Positions 9,136 to 17,703 of a stretch of DNA of 64,000 nt are shown in pieces. This DNA comes from Streptomyces filamentosus (GTDB taxonomy: Bacteria; Actinomycetota; Actinomycetes; Streptomycetales; Streptomycetaceae). The stretch spans positions 1,054,001-1,118,000 of the forward strand of contig NZ_BNBE01000004.1 in NCBI RefSeq assembly GCF_014654895.1, in the 5' to 3' direction. Below the pieces are notes generated by a model that did not search any database, was not told the origin of the DNA, and was given only the letters and a program-made list of their open reading frames with translations. Position numbers and translations under genes: made by a program. Numbering within the stretch: position 1 is the first letter of the stretch; each line of letters opens with the position of its first letter.

Positions 9136-9155
9136 CGGGTCCGCGCGCGGACCCG
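9136..9155 (+). terminator. Perfect 20-bp palindrome after the CoA-transferase genes
   Basis: The sequence 9136-9155 is a complete inverted repeat, 18 bp after the subunit B stop. Its position suggests a GC-rich terminator or RNA-stabilising hairpin rather than an operator. It is followed by about 108 bp that should contain the promoter of the gentisate-type operon. Confidence 0.5.
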
Positions 9156-9263
9156 TGTCGAGGGCCTGCTCCTGCCCCGACCGTCCGTACACCAATGATC
9201 CCGACGCAGAACCTCTTGCTTCGGGAGGCGGATCGTTCCCGCCCATCAAGGAGGCACCTGCCC

Positions 9264-10478
9264 ATGACGTCCTCGCCCCTGCACATCGCCGTCGTCGGCG
9301 GCGGCATCGGCGGCCTGGCCGCCGCCCTCGCCATGGCCCGCTCCGGTCACCGCGTGACCGTGGTGGAGCGCGCCGCCCGGTTCGGCGAGATCGGCGCCGG
9401 CCTCCAGCTCGCCCCGAACGCCTCACTGGCACTGGAGGAACTCGGCGTCCTCGACGCCGTGCGGCGCTCCGCCGTCGCCCCGCCCCAGCTCGTCATGATG
9501 GACGCCCTCACCGGCAAGCAGATCACCGCCCTCGACCTACGCGGCGACGCCTACCGCAGCCGCTTCAAGCACCCCTACCTCGTCACCCACCGCACCGACC
9601 TGCACGGCGCTCTCCTGGCCGCCGGCGAGGAACACCCCTCGATCACCCTGCACACCGGGCGGACCGTCACCGACGCGGTCCAGACGCCGGCCGAGGTGCG
9701 CCTGCACTTCGCCGAGACGTCCGAACGCCTCGCGGCGGACGCCGTGGTGGCCGCCGACGGCCTGCACTCACGGCTCCGGCAGATCCTCGTGGACGACGGC
9801 GCCCCCGTCTGCTCGAAGTACGTCGCGTACCGCGGCGCCCTGCCCGTCACCAGCATGACGGGTTCGATGGCGCAGCACGCCACGACGGAGTCGGTCATCG
9901 TCTGGGCCGGACCGCGCATGCACCTCGTGCAGTACCCGGTGCGGCGCGGCGAGCTCTACAACCAGGTCGCCGTCTTCGAGAGCGACCACTACGACCCCGA
10001 CTCCGACGACTGGGGCACCGAGGCCGAGCTGGAGGAGCGGTTCGCCGGTTCCTGTGACGCCGTGCGCGACGCCCTGCCCCTGGTCGCCCGGGACCGGCGC
10101 TGGCCCCTGTTCGACCGGCTCCCGATCACGGACTGGGTCCACGGCCGCATCGTGCTGCTGGGCGACGCCGCGCACCCGATGCTGCAGTACCTGGCCCAGG
10201 GCGCCTGCCAGGCGCTGGAGGACGCGGTGGCCCTCGGCCGCGCTCTGCGCGACCACGACCGCCCGGAGGACGCGTTCGCGTCGTACGCCGCCCTGCGGAC
10301 CGAGCGGGCCGCGTCGATCCAGACGAACGCGCGCAGGTTCGGCGAGATCTGCCACCTGGACGGCATGGGCGCCTTCCTGCGCAACCAGCTCCTGGCCGAC
10401 CGCACCCCCGAGGACTTCGACGACATCGCCTGGGTGTGGACCCCCGCCGGCGACCGCCGGCCCGCACCGACCCCGTGA
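9264..10478 (+). CDS. FAD-dependent monooxygenase, 3-hydroxybenzoate 6-hydroxylase type
   Basis: 404 residues. The ATG at 9264 is fixed by AAGGAGG at 9248-9254; the longer frame upstream has no ribosome site. N-terminal GGGIGGLAAALAM binds FAD, AADGLHSRLR is the DG motif, and LLGDAAHPMLQYLAQGACQALED is the GD motif in the form seen in salicylate and 3-hydroxybenzoate 6-hydroxylases. The next gene is a gentisate-type ring-cleavage dioxygenase, so para-hydroxylation of 3-hydroxybenzoate to gentisate is the likely reaction. Salicylate-5-hydroxylation is less likely for a one-component enzyme. Confidence 0.87.
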   Translation: MTSSPLHIAVVGGGIGGLAAALAMARSGHRVTVVERAARFGEIGAGLQLAPNASLALEELGVLDAVRRSAVAPPQLVMMDALTGKQITALDLRGDAYRSRFKHPYLVTHRTDLHGALLAAGEEHPSITLHTGRTVTDAVQTPAEVRLHFAETSERLAADAVVAADGLHSRLRQILVDDGAPVCSKYVAYRGALPVTSMTGSMAQHATTESVIVWAGPRMHLVQYPVRRGELYNQVAVFESDHYDPDSDDWGTEAELEERFAGSCDAVRDALPLVARDRRWPLFDRLPITDWVHGRIVLLGDAAHPMLQYLAQGACQALEDAVALGRALRDHDRPEDAFASYAALRTERAASIQTNARRFGEICHLDGMGAFLRNQLLADRTPEDFDDIAWVWTPAGDRRPAPTP

Positions 10479-10500
10479 GCAACCCCCGCGAGGAGACACC

Positions 10501-11538
10501 ATGACCGACGACCCCGCCTACAAGGCCCTCGACGAACTCGGCACAGCACCGCTGTGGCGGTTCTACGGAAACCTGTTCCCCGCCCAGCCCCGCAGCAGGG
10601 CCGTCCCCTACCGGTGGAGCTGGAAGGAGCTGCGGCCGCACCTGCTGCACTTCTCGCAGACGCTGTCCCTGGAGGAGGCAGAACGCCGGGTCCTCATGCT
10701 CGTCAACCCCGGGCTCACCGACCCGCCCGCCACGGTCAACACCCTCTACGCCGGCCTGCAGATCATCCTGCCCGGCGAGACCGCCCAGGCCCACCGGCAC
10801 ACCTCCAACGCCTTCCGCTTCATCCTGGAGGGCGACGGCGCCTGGACCACCGTCAACGGCGAGCGCGTCTTCATGTCCCCCGGCGACCTGCTGCTCACCC
10901 CCGGCTGGCACTGGCACGACCACACCCACGAGGGCGACGCGCCGATGATCTGGCTCGACGCCCTGGACTACCCCCTGGTCAACGCGCTGGAAGCGGGCTT
11001 CTACGAGAAGTACCCGCAGCGGCTCCAGCCGGTGACCCGCCCCGACGACGCCGGCAGCCGCCAGTTCCTCCACGGCCGCCTGACCCCCGCCTGGATCACG
11101 CCCGACGGGCCGAACTCACCCGTCACCCGCTACACCTGGGCCGAGACCAGCCGGGCCCTGGAGGCTGTCGCGGACACCGCCGAAGGCAGCGACGTCGACG
11201 GCATCGTCCTGGAGTACACCAACCCCTGGACCGGCGGCCCCGTCATGCCCACCATCGGCTGCCGGATCCAGCGGCTGCGGCCGGGCTTCGAGGGGGCGGG
11301 CCGCCGCCACACCGCTTCCACCATCTTCAGCGTGGCCCGCGGCGAGGGCGCCACCATCGTCGACGGCGAGCGCCTGGACTGGGCCGAGAACGACACCTTC
11401 GCCGTCCCGGGCTGGGCCTCCTACCGGCACCTGAACACCTCGAAGTCCGCCAACGCGGTCCTGTTCTCGTACAGCGACGAGCCCGTGATGCGCTCCCTGG
11501 GCCTCTACCGCAGCGAGACCGCCGACCCCGGCGCCTGA
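10501..11538 (+). CDS. Gentisate 1,2-dioxygenase (bicupin)
   Basis: 345 residues, ATG at 10501 after GAGGAG. Two cupin modules: the N-terminal one has HRHTSNAFRFILEG followed by PGWHWHDHTHEG, supplying the three iron histidines. The C-terminal cupin (ARGEGATIVDGERL and PGWASYRHLN) has lost most ligands, as is usual in this family. Length and the PYRWSWKELRPHL segment fit gentisate/salicylate 1,2-dioxygenases. It cleaves gentisate to maleylpyruvate, between the upstream hydroxylase and the downstream hydrolase of the same short operon. Confidence 0.9.
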   Translation: MTDDPAYKALDELGTAPLWRFYGNLFPAQPRSRAVPYRWSWKELRPHLLHFSQTLSLEEAERRVLMLVNPGLTDPPATVNTLYAGLQIILPGETAQAHRHTSNAFRFILEGDGAWTTVNGERVFMSPGDLLLTPGWHWHDHTHEGDAPMIWLDALDYPLVNALEAGFYEKYPQRLQPVTRPDDAGSRQFLHGRLTPAWITPDGPNSPVTRYTWAETSRALEAVADTAEGSDVDGIVLEYTNPWTGGPVMPTIGCRIQRLRPGFEGAGRRHTASTIFSVARGEGATIVDGERLDWAENDTFAVPGWASYRHLNTSKSANAVLFSYSDEPVMRSLGLYRSETADPGA

Positions 11539-11577
11539 TCGCTCCCCCGCTTCTTCCACACCACCAAGGAGGCCACG

Positions 11578-12441
11578 ATGCGCCTGGCCCTGTTCGACAA
11601 GGGACGCCTCGGCATAGTCGACGGCGACACCATCACCGACGTGACCGACCAGGTCACCCGCTCCTCCGCCAGCCCGGCCGGCGTGCTCCAGCAGTACATC
11701 GAGACGCTGTCCGACGCCTCCGGCCCGGTGCTCGACCCGGCCGTCGGGCGCCGCGTGGCGCTCGCCGACGTGCAGCTCGAGGCCCCGCTGCCCCGCCCGG
11801 GCAAGATCATCGGTGCCCCGGTCAACTACCTGGACCACAAGGCCGAGATGGACTACCCCACGTCCATCGCCGACCTGGGCGTCTTCCTGAAGGCCAACTC
11901 CTCCGTGATCGGCCCGGACCAGGACGTCGTCCTGCCCTACTCCGACATCCGCACCGACCAGGAAGGCGAACTGGCCGTCGTCATCGGCCGGACCGCGTCG
12001 CACGTCAGCGCCGACGAAGCCCTCGACCACGTCTTCGGCTACACCTGCCTGCTGGACATCACCGTGCGTTCCGGCGAGGACCGGTCCACCCGCAAGTCCT
12101 TCGACACCTTCACCCCCATCGGCCCCTGGATCGTCACCGCCGACGAGATCGCCGACCCCGACCGGCTGGACCTGCGCTGCGACGTGGCCGGCGAGACCCG
12201 GCAGAACACCAACACCGAGTACCTCATCTTCGGCGTGCGCGAACTGGTCGCCTACGCCTCCTCGGTGATGACCCTGTACCCCGGCGACGTGATAGCCACG
12301 GGCACCCCTGCGGGAGTGGGCCCCATCAGCGACGGGGACCGCGTCGTCGTCGAGATCGAGAAGATCGGCCGGCTCGAAGTCGGGGTGGACGGATCCCGGG
12401 CCACCCCCTACGCGTCCCGCCCCGGGCACCGCCGCAGCTGA
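11578..12441 (+). CDS. Fumarylpyruvate/maleylpyruvate hydrolase (FAH family)
   Basis: 287 residues, ATG at 11578 after AAGGAGG. FAH-family catalytic domain with GELAVVIG (metal glutamates), CLLDITVRSGEDRSTRKSFDTFTPIGPW (binding Lys and Asp) and IATGTPAGVGPI. By position after gentisate dioxygenase it should split fumarylpyruvate, or maleylpyruvate directly, into fumarate (or maleate) and pyruvate. No maleylpyruvate isomerase gene is seen in the window, so the isomer used is uncertain. Confidence 0.88.
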   Translation: MRLALFDKGRLGIVDGDTITDVTDQVTRSSASPAGVLQQYIETLSDASGPVLDPAVGRRVALADVQLEAPLPRPGKIIGAPVNYLDHKAEMDYPTSIADLGVFLKANSSVIGPDQDVVLPYSDIRTDQEGELAVVIGRTASHVSADEALDHVFGYTCLLDITVRSGEDRSTRKSFDTFTPIGPWIVTADEIADPDRLDLRCDVAGETRQNTNTEYLIFGVRELVAYASSVMTLYPGDVIATGTPAGVGPISDGDRVVVEIEKIGRLEVGVDGSRATPYASRPGHRRS

Positions 12442-12460
12442 CCCGACCACCCCGCGCGGG

Positions 12461-12495
12461 GCGGTGCCGTACCAGAAAGGTCGGTCCGGCACCGC
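12461..12495 (+). terminator. Hairpin between the gentisate operon and the marR gene
   Basis: 13-bp arms (12461-12473 and 12483-12495) with one mismatch and a 9-nt loop, 20 bp after the hydrolase stop and 33 bp before the MarR start. It could terminate the operon or attenuate read-through into the regulator gene. Confidence 0.5.
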
Positions 12496-12527
12496 TCCGC
12501 GTAAGTTCGTCCCAACAGGAGCCAAGG

Positions 12528-12977
12528 ATGAGCAGGGCCCTCGACCTGGACCGCTACGCCGGTCACCTGATCCGGCGTGCCGAGCAGGTCCACACCTCGC
12601 TCTGGAGCAGGTTCGTCTCCGAGACGGTGACCTCGCAGCAGTTCGCCGTGCTCAACGCGGTGCGGGACAGGGAGGGAATCGACCAGAGCACCGTCGCGCA
12701 GCTGACATCGCTTGACAGGTCCACGGCTCACCACATCGTGCGTAGGCTGAGCGACCAGAACCACCTCAGCCGCACGCAGGACCCGGCGGACCGACGGCGG
12801 ACCCTGCTGGCCCTGACGGACGAGGGAAGGCAACTGCATGCCGCCCTCGCTCCGGCCGCGGAAAGGATCAACGGTGAACTGCTCGCCGTCTTTCCGTACG
12901 AGGAGCGAGATGAGGTGATGCGCATCCTTTCCCGTCTCGCCCAGCGCGGGCCCGTGCGGACCGGCGGCACCGCATGA
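12528..12977 (+). CDS. MarR family transcriptional regulator
   Basis: 149 residues. The ATG at 12528 is preceded by AGGA and CAAGG. Winged-helix MarR fold: recognition region STVAQLTSLDRSTAHHIVRRL near residues 55-75 and wing DPADRRRTLLALTDEGR near residues 84-100. Such regulators commonly sense aromatic acids and control the adjacent degradation genes. Here it lies directly downstream of the gentisate-type operon and probably represses it. No clear operator was identified. Confidence 0.88.
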   Translation: MSRALDLDRYAGHLIRRAEQVHTSLWSRFVSETVTSQQFAVLNAVRDREGIDQSTVAQLTSLDRSTAHHIVRRLSDQNHLSRTQDPADRRRTLLALTDEGRQLHAALAPAAERINGELLAVFPYEERDEVMRILSRLAQRGPVRTGGTA

Positions 12978-13009
12978 CGTGCCGGGGAGAGGGCGAGCAG
13001 GATCTGAGA

Positions 13010-14044
13010 TCAGGGCTGCGGGGTGCTCGACCTGCGGACGACGAGCTCCGGCTGGAGCACGATGCCGGTGTGCTGATGGCCGCGCTCCGGGTCCGGCGGC
13101 TCGATCTCCTGCAGCAGGAGCCCGGCTGCCAGGCGGCCGATCTCCGCGGCCGGATGGCGCACCGAGGTCAGCGGGATGAGGCTTGCCTCCGCGAACTCGA
13201 TGTCGTCGTAGCCGATGACGGCGAGGTCGTCCGGGACACGTACGCCCGCGTCGAAGGTCGTCTGCATGACGCCGAGGGCCAAGAGGTCGTTCGTGCAGAA
13301 AACAGCCGTGGGCCGGGGTGAGAGGCCGAGGAGTCGTGCTCCGGCGTCCCGGCCGGCGCTGACGTCCAGCTTTTCGGCAGGGATGTCGACGATCGTGTCG
13401 ATGCCCAGCCCCGCCTCCTCCACCGCGCGGGCAAGCCCCTCACGCCGGTCCCGGACTTGCTGCAGATGGCCGGGGCCGTGCACATATGCGATGCGTCGAT
13501 GGCCGGCGGCAAGCAGATGCCTGCCCGCCAGACTGCCTCCCAGGACGTCGTCAGCGGCCACTGAACAGGCAGTGCGCGTGTCGACCGCTCGGTCGACGAC
13601 GACGAAGGGGATGTTCGCGCGCCGCAGCGCTTGCCACGGTTCACCGTCAGATGCGACCGGCGCGAACAGGACACCGCGAAGACGCTGCTCGACGAAGAGC
13701 GACAGATAGCCCTGCTCGGCCGCGGCGCTCTCGGCACTGTTGCACACCATCACGCCCAGGCCCGCCTCCGCGGCCACCCGTTCAGTTCCTTGAGCGAGGA
13801 CGGCGAAGAAGGGGTTGCCAGTGTCCATGACCAGCAGCCCCAGCATGCGGCTGTGGCCCGCGCGGAGCTGCCGCGCCGACTCGCTCCGGACGTATCCCAG
13901 CAGGTCGATCGCCGCGTGGACACGGGCACGGATCTCGTGGGAGACGCGCTCGGGCCTGTTCAGGACGTTGGAGACCGTCCCCACGGACACGCCCGCCTGG
14001 CGTGCCACGTCCTTGATGCCCACCACTGCTGACCATCCGTTCAC
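13010..14044 (-). CDS. LacI family regulator of L-rhamnose genes
   Basis: 344 residues. The N-terminal helix-turn-helix IKDVARQAGVSVGTVSNVLN is followed by the hinge region and a periplasmic-binding-protein-like sugar domain. The listed start is GTG at 14044; GTG codons at 14026 and 14023, giving the more usual MVGIKDVA or MGIKDVA start, are equally possible because no strong ribosome site is seen. The gene is divergent from rhaI and shares a promoter region holding two 14-bp palindromes typical of LacI operators. It likely represses the rhamnose operon and itself until a rhamnose-derived inducer binds. Confidence 0.88.
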   Translation of the reverse strand: MNGWSAVVGIKDVARQAGVSVGTVSNVLNRPERVSHEIRARVHAAIDLLGYVRSESARQLRAGHSRMLGLLVMDTGNPFFAVLAQGTERVAAEAGLGVMVCNSAESAAAEQGYLSLFVEQRLRGVLFAPVASDGEPWQALRRANIPFVVVDRAVDTRTACSVAADDVLGGSLAGRHLLAAGHRRIAYVHGPGHLQQVRDRREGLARAVEEAGLGIDTIVDIPAEKLDVSAGRDAGARLLGLSPRPTAVFCTNDLLALGVMQTTFDAGVRVPDDLAVIGYDDIEFAEASLIPLTSVRHPAAEIGRLAAGLLLQEIEPPDPERGHQHTGIVLQPELVVRRSSTPQP

Positions 14045-14091
14045 GTCGAATCCGTATGCCCGACATCCTAGGCCGACATCACACCTCTTGA

Positions 14092-14105
14092 GTGAATCCT
14101 TTCAC
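14092..14105. promoter_or_regulatory. Candidate LacI-family operator 1
   Basis: GTGAATCCTTTCAC: inverted half-sites GTGAA/TTCAC with a 4-nt centre, in the divergent regulator/rhaI region. It shares the form RTGAAN4TTCAC with the second site 67 bp away. Confidence 0.6.
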
Positions 14106-14125
14106 ATCGGATTACTCACAGCTCC

Positions 14126-14156
14126 TTGACCATTCATCGGTTCCGTGTTTCGGTAT
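14126..14156 (+). promoter_or_regulatory. Candidate rhaI promoter
   Basis: TTGACC at 14126-14131 resembles a sigma-70-type -35 box. CGGTAT at 14151-14156 is a weak -10 at 19-bp spacing. Operator 2 begins just downstream, where it would block initiation. The call rests on position and motif only. Confidence 0.35.
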
Positions 14157-14158
14157 GG

Positions 14159-14172
14159 ATGAAACGATTCAC
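14159..14172. promoter_or_regulatory. Candidate LacI-family operator 2
   Basis: ATGAAACGATTCAC matches the form of operator 1 (RTGAAN4TTCAC). It lies 44 bp before the rhaI start and just after the proposed -10 box, suited to repression by the divergent LacI-type protein. Confidence 0.6.
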
Positions 14173-14215
14173 ATCGCCGTCGCGTATCGCGCGGCCCTGG
14201 TTCCGAGGTTGCCCA

Positions 14216-15385
14216 ATGACTGTCGTACGGGACGCCGCGAAGGCCGCGCTCAAGGCCCAGCGGATCGAGACCCCCTCCTGGGGCTACGGGAACTCCGGCA
14301 CCCGCTTCAAGGTGTTCGCGCAGCCCGGGGTTCCGAGGACGCCGTGGGAGAAGCTCGATGACGCATCGAAGGTTCACGAGTTCACCGGTGTCGCTCCGGA
14401 GGTGTCGCTGCACATCCCGTGGGACCGGGTCGACGACTACGCCGCCCTCGCCGCGTACGCGAAGGAGCGCGGCCTGGAACTGGGCGCGATCAACTCCAAC
14501 ACCTTCCAGGACGACGACTACCGGCTCGGCAGCGTCTGCCACCCCGACCCGAAGGTCCGCCGCAAGGCCGTCGACCACCTCCTCGACTGCGTCGACATCA
14601 TGGACGCGACCGGGTCGAAGGACCTGAAGCTGTGGTTCGCGGACGGCACCAACTACCCGGGCCAGGACGACATCGCCGCCCGCCAGGACCGGCTCGCCGA
14701 GTCCCTCGCCGAGGTGTACGCGCGGCTCGGCGACGACCAGCGGATCCTCCTGGAGTACAAGCTCTTCGAGCCCGCCTTCTACGCCACGGACGTGCCGGAC
14801 TGGGGCACCTCGTACGCCCACTGCCTCAGGCTCGGGCCGAAGGCGCGGGTCGTCGTGGACACCGGGCACCACGCGCCGGGCACCAACATCGAGTTCATCG
14901 TCGCCTTCCTGCTCCGCGAGGGGAGGCTCGGCGGCTTCGACTTCAACTCCCGCTTCTACGCCGACGACGACCTGATGGTCGGCTCCGCCGACCCCTTCCA
15001 GCTGTTCCGGATCATGCACGAGGTCGCCAAGAACGGTGGGCTGCGGACCGAGACGAACGTGGCCTTCATGCTCGATCAGTGCCACAACATCGAGGCGAAG
15101 ATCCCGGCCGTCATCCGCTCCGTGATGAACGTCCAGGAAGCCACTGCCAAGGCCCTCCTCGTCGACCGCGACGCTCTCACCGCCGCCCAGGCCGCCGGTG
15201 ACGTCCTCGCCGCCAACGCGGTGCTCATGGACGCGTACAACACGGACGTCCGCCCTCTGCTGCGGGAAGTCCGCGAGGAGCAAGGCCTGAACCCCGACCC
15301 CGTTGCCGCGTACGCGGCGTCCGGGTGGCAGGAGCGGATCGCCGCCGAGCGCGTCGGCGGCGAGCAGGCCGGCTGGGGCGCCTGA
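14216..15385 (+). CDS. rhaI: L-rhamnose isomerase
   Basis: 389 residues, ATG at 14216 after GAGG; the longer upstream frame lacks a ribosome site. TIM-barrel sugar isomerase of the RhaI class found in actinomycetes and Pseudomonas. Likely metal ligands are Glu in LLEYKLFEPAFY, Asp/His in VVDTGHHAPGTN and Asp in GGFDFNSRFYADDDL. It converts L-rhamnose to L-rhamnulose, the first step of the pathway encoded by the following genes, and is the first gene of the operon behind the LacI-controlled promoter. Confidence 0.95.
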   Translation: MTVVRDAAKAALKAQRIETPSWGYGNSGTRFKVFAQPGVPRTPWEKLDDASKVHEFTGVAPEVSLHIPWDRVDDYAALAAYAKERGLELGAINSNTFQDDDYRLGSVCHPDPKVRRKAVDHLLDCVDIMDATGSKDLKLWFADGTNYPGQDDIAARQDRLAESLAEVYARLGDDQRILLEYKLFEPAFYATDVPDWGTSYAHCLRLGPKARVVVDTGHHAPGTNIEFIVAFLLREGRLGGFDFNSRFYADDDLMVGSADPFQLFRIMHEVAKNGGLRTETNVAFMLDQCHNIEAKIPAVIRSVMNVQEATAKALLVDRDALTAAQAAGDVLAANAVLMDAYNTDVRPLLREVREEQGLNPDPVAAYAASGWQERIAAERVGGEQAGWGA

Positions 15386-15489
15386 GCGCTCCGCTCCTCC
15401 CGCAGGCCCGCCGATCTGAACGGCTCTCGCGCCGAGCAGGCGCCCTCATCTCCTCCTCCGCACGCTTCACACTGAAGGACCGATCTCCC

Positions 15490-17529
15490 ATGGCCACGCA
15501 TCCCGAAGTCGCAGCCCTCCTCGGTCGCGCACACCGGCTGGGCTCCGACCCCCGCAACACCAATTACGCCGGCGGCAACGCCTCCGCCAAGGGCACCGTC
15601 ACCGACCCGGTCACCGGCTCCGACACGGAGCTGATGTGGGTGAAGGGCTCCGGGGGCGACCTCGGCACCCTCACCGGGGACGGCCTCGCCATCCTCCGCC
15701 TCGACCGGCTGCGGGCCCTGAAGGACGTGTACCCGGGGGTGGAGCGCGAGGACGAGATGGTCGCCGCGTTCGACTACTGCCTTCACGGCAAGGGCGGGGC
15801 CGCTCCGTCCATCGACACCGCCATGCACGGCCTGGTGGACGCCGCGCACGTGGACCACCTGCACCCGGACTCGGGTATCGCGCTGGCCTGCGCCGCCGAC
15901 GGGGAGAAGCTGACGGCGGAGTGCTACGGCGGGAAGGTGGCCTGGGTGCCGTGGCGGCGGCCCGGCTTCCAGCTCGGCCTGGACATCGCGGCGATCAAGG
16001 AGGCCCACCCCGAGGCCGTCGGCGTGGTGCTCGGCGGGCACGGCATCACCGCCTGGGGTGCCACCTCCAAGGAGTGCGAGACCAACGCGCTGTGGATGAT
16101 CCGCACGGCGGAGGCGTTCCTCACCGAGCGGGGCAAGGAGCAGCCGTTCGGCGCCCCGCTGGACGGCTATGCGGCGCTGGACGAGGCTGAACGCCGGGAG
16201 CGGGCCGCCGCGCTCGCCCCGGTGATCCGCGCCCTGGCCTCCCAGGACCGTCCCCAGGTCGGGCACTTCACCGACTCCGAGACCGTCCTGGACTTCCTCG
16301 CCCACGACCAGCATCCACGTCTGGCGGCCCTGGGCACCTCCTGCCCCGACCACTTCCTGCGCACCAAGGTCCGCCCCCTCCTCCTCGACCTGCCGCCGAC
16401 CGCACCCCTGGACGAGGCCGTGACCCGGCTCAAGACACTGCACGTCGAGTACCGGCAGGAGTACGCCGCCTACTACGCCCGCCACGCCACCGCCGACTCC
16501 CCCGCCCTGCGCGGCGCGGACCCGGCGATCGTCCTCATCCCCGGCGTCGGCATGTTCTCCTTCGGCAAGGACAAGCAGACCGCGCGGGTCGCGGGCGAGT
16601 TCTACGTCAACGCGATCAACGTCATGCGCGGCGCCGAGGCGGTCTCCTCCTACGCCCCCATCGAGGAGGCGGAGAAGTTCCGCATCGAGTACTGGGAGCT
16701 GGAAGAGGCCAAGCTGCGGCGCATGCCGAAGCCGAAGCCCCTCGCCACACGCGTGGCGCTGGTGACGGGCGCGGGCTCGGGCATCGGCAAGGCCATCGCG
16801 CAGCGGCTGGTCGCCGAGGGCGCCTGCGTTGTCGTCGCGGACCTGAACGGTGACAACGCCGCCTCGGTCGCCGAGGAGCTGGGCGGGCCGGACAAGGCGG
16901 TGGCGGTCACGGTGGACGTGACCTCCGAGGAGCAGATCAGCGCCGCGTTCCGCGAGGCGGTCCTCGCCTTCGGCGGCGTCGACCTCGTCGTCAACAACGC
17001 CGGCATCTCGATCTCCAAGCCCCTGCTGGAAACGACCGCCAAAGACTGGGACCTCCAGCACGCCATCATGGCCCGCGGCTCCTTCCTCGTCTCCCGCGAG
17101 GCCGCGAGCGTCATGATCGAACAGGGCCTCGGTGGCGACATCGTCTACATCGCCTCCAAGAACGCCGTCTTCGCAGGGCCGAACAACATCGCCTACTCCG
17201 CCACCAAGGCCGACCAGGCCCACCAGGTCCGCCTCCTCGCCGCCGAACTCGGCGAGCACGGCATCCGCGTCAACGGCGTCAACCCCGACGGCGTGGTGCG
17301 CGGCTCCGGGATCTTCGCCGCCGGCTGGGGCGCCCAGCGCGCCGCCACCTACGGCATCGAGGAGGAGGAGCTCGGCGCGTTCTACGCCCAGCGGACCCTC
17401 CTCAGGCGCGAGGTCCTCCCCGAGCACGTCGCGAACGCGGTCTTCGCCCTCACCGGCGGCGACCTCACCCACACCACCGGCCTGCACGTCCCGGTCGACG
17501 CCGGCGTCGCCGCCGCCTTCCTGCGCTGA
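15490..17529 (+). CDS. Bifunctional rhamnulose-1-phosphate aldolase / short-chain dehydrogenase
   Basis: 679 residues, ATG at 15490. Residues about 1-420 are a class II aldolase/adducin domain (NYAGGNASAKG, HVDHLHPDSGIALA with the zinc histidines). Residues about 430-679 are an SDR domain (TGAGSGIG, NNAG, YSATKAD). This fusion (RhaEW type) cleaves rhamnulose-1-phosphate to DHAP and L-lactaldehyde, and the dehydrogenase half is thought to oxidise lactaldehyde to lactate. The lactate-oxidising lutABC genes lie downstream in the same direction. Confidence 0.93.
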   Translation: MATHPEVAALLGRAHRLGSDPRNTNYAGGNASAKGTVTDPVTGSDTELMWVKGSGGDLGTLTGDGLAILRLDRLRALKDVYPGVEREDEMVAAFDYCLHGKGGAAPSIDTAMHGLVDAAHVDHLHPDSGIALACAADGEKLTAECYGGKVAWVPWRRPGFQLGLDIAAIKEAHPEAVGVVLGGHGITAWGATSKECETNALWMIRTAEAFLTERGKEQPFGAPLDGYAALDEAERRERAAALAPVIRALASQDRPQVGHFTDSETVLDFLAHDQHPRLAALGTSCPDHFLRTKVRPLLLDLPPTAPLDEAVTRLKTLHVEYRQEYAAYYARHATADSPALRGADPAIVLIPGVGMFSFGKDKQTARVAGEFYVNAINVMRGAEAVSSYAPIEEAEKFRIEYWELEEAKLRRMPKPKPLATRVALVTGAGSGIGKAIAQRLVAEGACVVVADLNGDNAASVAEELGGPDKAVAVTVDVTSEEQISAAFREAVLAFGGVDLVVNNAGISISKPLLETTAKDWDLQHAIMARGSFLVSREAASVMIEQGLGGDIVYIASKNAVFAGPNNIAYSATKADQAHQVRLLAAELGEHGIRVNGVNPDGVVRGSGIFAAGWGAQRAATYGIEEEELGAFYAQRTLLRREVLPEHVANAVFALTGGDLTHTTGLHVPVDAGVAAAFLR

Positions 17530-17541
17530 AGGCCTCTCGAC

Positions 17542-17582
17542 TGCGCCTGGGGGAAGTGACTGACGCACCTGCCCCAGGCGCA
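17542..17582 (+). terminator. Hairpin between the aldolase/dehydrogenase gene and rhaB
   Basis: Perfect 11-bp arms (17542-17552, 17572-17582) around a 19-nt loop, 12 bp after the stop codon. It lies inside an otherwise collinear operon and may be an attenuator or a partial terminator setting rhaB expression. Confidence 0.5.
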
Positions 17583-17703
17583 CCCGCGGACCGGCGGCAC
17601 GAAGCCGTACGGGAACCGGCCCTGACACCGTGCCCCCGGCGCCGTCGGTCCGCCCTTTCCCTGTCCTTCCCTGACGCCCCATCCGTCGCACAGAGGTATC
17701 CAC

